DNA of 64,000 nt from Gyrodactylus bullatarudis (taxonomy: Eukaryota; Platyhelminthes; Monogenea; Gyrodactylidea; Gyrodactylidae), in contig SSNU01000247.1 in the NCBI GenBank assembly GCA_012064415.1, positions 28,169 through 92,168 on the forward strand, written 5' to 3'. A program made the position numbers and the translations under genes. The notes under the pieces were generated by a model. The model had not been told where the DNA came from. It did not search any database and saw only the letters and a program-made list of their open reading frames with translations. This document shows, in pieces, positions 61,317 to 64,000 of this stretch (the stretch's first letter is position 1; every line of letters starts with the position of its first letter).

Positions 61317-61497
61317 AGTAGTCGTGTTAGAATTGTAATTTAAAATTTTTTCCAATATTTTATCAGTCATGTCATTGAAACGACCTCATATTCAGGTTTG
61401 ATATGCATAAATCTACCATATACCAACGTTTCAAAGCAAAAGGTTATTAGATAGTCGATTATTTTTTATCGAGTTGGTCTTTTTTATATATACAATT
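61262..61497. repeat. Inverted repeat spanning the Slo stop codon
   Basis: Arms 61262-61305 and 61453-61497 (about 44 bp each) pair with few mismatches: AGACCAACTCGATAAAAAA on the left, TTTTTTATCGAGTTGGTCT on the right. A shorter nested pair (TTGAAACG near 61374, CGTTTCAA near 61429) lies inside. The left arm codes the last Slo codons (YQKDQLDKKIID). A small MITE or a 3' UTR hairpin fits. Confidence 0.8.
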
Positions 61498-62260
61498 AGC
61501 TACAAGCTACCTACCTATTGCGCGATTTACTATTAGTGTCTTCCTAATTCATGAGTAAATAAAGGATGACTGTTAATTATTCCTTCCTCATTCCTTCAGA
61601 GCAATCAATCAACCGATATTGACCAACGCTACAAATTTATGCATTGTAATAGTAACTATATCGTATTTATAACCGGTGTAGAGTCTGATGAGAGATCACT
61701 ATAATTTACGTCTGTCTTCTCCTACCTTCCTGATGAGTTCAGAAATCAATAGCAGTAATCTTCTTGATGAAGTTCGACAATATTATCGTAAAAATCTAAA
61801 TTATTCGTTTATTACGCATTGGTAGAAAGCGGGTCTCTGTTACCGAAGAAGTAATGAAAATGGGAAAGATTTTCATTTTTCAATCTAGCTGTAAAATGGG
61901 CTAGTTTTTACCGATAGCGATATCCATAGGCGATTGTGATTCAATGCTTCATTTTTTAATAATGGTCGTACTTGTGAGTAATTTTTCCAGCTCATTCTAG
62001 GAAGTTTATGAATAAATATTCAATCAAATTAAAAACTTCATACCAAAGTTTGTGTTGAGAAACAATGTGAGAAACGCATCTTGTTTTGTCTTATGATAAT
62101 ATACAATAATATACATTGTTGGCATTTTGATAGAGATTAGAAGAATCGTTTGCCTTATATTATCATCAGGGCACCAAAAAAGAATATTTAGCATATTTTT
62201 TCTATAGATAGCTTAGCTCACGTAGAACAAATAAAGTTGTTCGAAATTGCTCTGAGACCC
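61498..62260. other. Intergenic, with one hAT-like end motif
   Basis: No gene seen. At 62166 a CAGGGCACC followed by GAATATTTAGCATATTTTT resembles the left end of the downstream hAT element and may be a solo or nested terminus. Confidence 0.45.
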
Positions 62261-64000
62261 CAGGGTCAGGAGATAAAAATGAATATTTTTAGCATATTTT
62301 TATGAAAAAAGAATATTTATGCTAAAAGGAATAAAAAGAGAATATTCAAAAATATTTTGATTTTGATAAACAATCCTTTTTTGTACAATTTTTTAAACCT
62401 TATATTCATGTGATACCTGTTACCAAGCTGGAAAAATTTCACAATCAATCCCTTATTATCTTAGTAACAAATGAAAAGGCTTTTCAATTTTTCGATAAAA
62501 GTTCTAATATTCCTTGTATTTCATTGGTTAATTTCATGGTCAATGTTTAGATTGGTCCCGGATAATATATAATGTCGATAGGTAATTATTAAATTTTGAA
62601 AAATTCTATTGTAAAATGTTTGTGTCAAAATATTGCTCTTGTTCCCAGATGAATTGAGAACGACTGAAAAAATGCAACTGGAATGTAAATGCTGCAAGAA
62701 AATTCTGTTTTGTAAGAAATCTTCATTATTACAGCATCTTAAAACCGACAAGCACAGAGCTAATAAGGCGAGCAAGTTGATTCAGCAGGAATTACCGACA
62801 GCTAAAATTAATTGGGACGAAGAGATTGCAAAAGCCTTCATTGGCTCAAATATTCCGCTACATAAAATGAGAATGCCTGCTATGAAAAACAACTTCCTAT
62901 CAAAATTGATTCTAGTGAGACTTGTAGAAGCTACCTTGATAAAATTTATCACGAAAATATAAATCGCATCAAAGAAATTGTTTCAGACCAAAATATTTTT
63001 ATTACTATGGAGGAAGCAGAGTTCAGTGGAAAAAGGATTTTAAATGCTTTGGTTGGAACTTTAAAAAATCCAGAAATTTCGTATTTATATGATTGTGAAT
63101 TCGTTGAAGCTGAACTGGATTCATCGTTGATTACAAGAATGGTGAACAATACTCTAAATTCGTTAAACGTGGATTACTCCAAGTTCAATTTATTCATTTC
63201 AGACGCGGCCTCTTATATGAGAAAAGCTGTTAAGACTCTTAAGGAAATTTATCCCAGTATGTATCATGTTACCTGTTTTGCCCATTTATTACACAATTGT
63301 TGTATGCGAATCAGGAATTACTACCCAAATGTTGATAAAATTATTAGTTCAATAAAATTTCTATGCTTAAAAAATAGAACAAGGAGAAATAAGTTTTTAT
63401 CGATCGGATTACCTCCTTCGCCTGTTGTAACTAGATGGGGAACTTGGTTGGAAGGTGCCATGTACTATGCAGAAAAATTCATTCAAGTCAAGAAAATAGT
63501 TAATGAATTTGAAGGAGAAGGAACACTTTTGAAGAAGGCCAAAAAAGGAAATTCAAAACAGCAATTCCAGAATATCAGCATATTACCAAAAGATTTCTGA
63601 GTTAAGTTTAGGAGCTGATCCTGCATGTGTCGGAGATTACTTGAAAGCTAGAATGGAAAAAAATGACGCATCTGGTATAATTAAAGCCAATAATGTAAAT
63701 GTAAATCCAAATACCCATGCCTTGTTGATGGATTGCCAATGTACAAGTGCTGATGTTGAAAGAAGTTTTTCTCAGCTTAAATATGTTTTAACAGAAAACC
63801 GTATTTTTAAAAAAGATTACATAAAAAAATATGCATTATTCTCTATCTGATAAAATTTAAATATTTATTTTAATAAACTCCTTTTGAGTAATTGTTTTTT
63901 TCATTTTACTTCAGAATAATTTTAGTATATTTTTCTTCAAAAACGAATATTTTTAGCATATAGAAAAGAATAAAATTGAGAATATATATTCTTAAACATT
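62261..64000 (+). mobile_element. hAT-family DNA transposon, decayed, right end beyond window
   Basis: A likely left end CAGGGTCAGGAG at 62261 is followed by subterminal repeats GAATATTTTTAGCATATTTT, which recur near 63943-63960 at the right. The interior (62633-63850) codes a hAT transposase in broken frames. The right terminus is not in the window, so the 8-bp target duplication cannot be tested. Confidence 0.75.
62633..63850 (+). pseudogene. hAT transposase, multiple frameshifts
   Basis: The N-terminal zinc finger CKCCKKILFCKK with SLLQHLKTDKH is BED/C2H2-like. A frame change near 62905-62915 links to the frame of SYLDKIYHENINRIKEIVSD and the catalytic region 63007-63600: MEEAEFSGKRILN, LFISDAASYMRKAVKTLKE, YHVTCFAHLLHNCC and PPSPVVTRWGTWLEGAMYYA. 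A second shift near 63595 leads to the hAT C-terminal dimerisation block CTSADVERSFSQLKYVLTEN. The motif set is typical of hAT elements related to those with CGBP1-like fingers. Not functional as it stands. Confidence 0.85.

Noticed and set aside
1..64000. CRISPR arrays, operons, rRNA genes
   Set aside because: None seen; exon-intron structure shows a eukaryotic nuclear sequence.

Overview
The window is nuclear DNA of an animal, most likely an arthropod. It is AT-rich, its protein-coding genes are interrupted by spliceosomal introns, and its gene set is metazoan (SMU1, TECR, CNG channel, PKA regulatory subunit, STUB1/CHIP, WDR82, RILP-like, MCM8, an arrestin, a Slo potassium channel). Intron style (many of 26-67 nt), compact gene pairs and the transposon families would suit a mite or other small arthropod. 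The species cannot be fixed from sequence alone.

Layout. 1-2650: nested dead retroelements on the minus strand (LINE pieces next to or inside a Penelope-like element). 3118-4059: a small cysteine-rich secreted-protein gene with a broken frame. 4738-8976: SMU1 (minus) and TECR (plus), head to head with 86 bp between start codons. 9147-13167: an alpha-type cyclic-nucleotide-gated channel. 14704-15216: a TATA-driven small secreted protein of unknown family. 15217-35188: about 20 kb without a recognisable gene, holding a foldback/MITE-like element, dispersed repeats, microsatellites and a GC-richer island. 35189-36283: an intronless RII-like PKA regulatory subunit. 37810-45475: a compact cluster with STUB1 and WDR82 convergent, and RILP-like and MCM8 divergent. 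45615-47834: a single-exon, highly divergent arrestin. 48372-61316: a 20-exon Slo (BK-type) channel whose fourth intron carries a 2.58 kb DNA transposon with perfect-looking 537-bp inverted ends. 62261-64000: a frameshifted hAT element running off the window.

I rebuilt the multi-exon genes by matching exon phases to remembered family sequences. For SMU1, TECR, STUB1, WDR82, RILPL, MCM8 and Slo the joined exons give whole numbers of codons and near full-length proteins.

The main points of interest are: (1) a set of ultrashort introns (26, 27, 30, 30, 33, 33, 34, about 35 and 37 nt); (2) about 9 of 41 introns ending in AAG rather than CAG/TAG; (3) a Slo channel that has kept its filter and S0 segment but lost the calcium-bowl acid cluster and part of the S4 charge; (4) an RII-like PKA subunit with Gly at the autophosphorylation position; (5) a young long-TIR transposon of a poorly named arthropod family; (6) an inverted repeat spanning the Slo stop codon.
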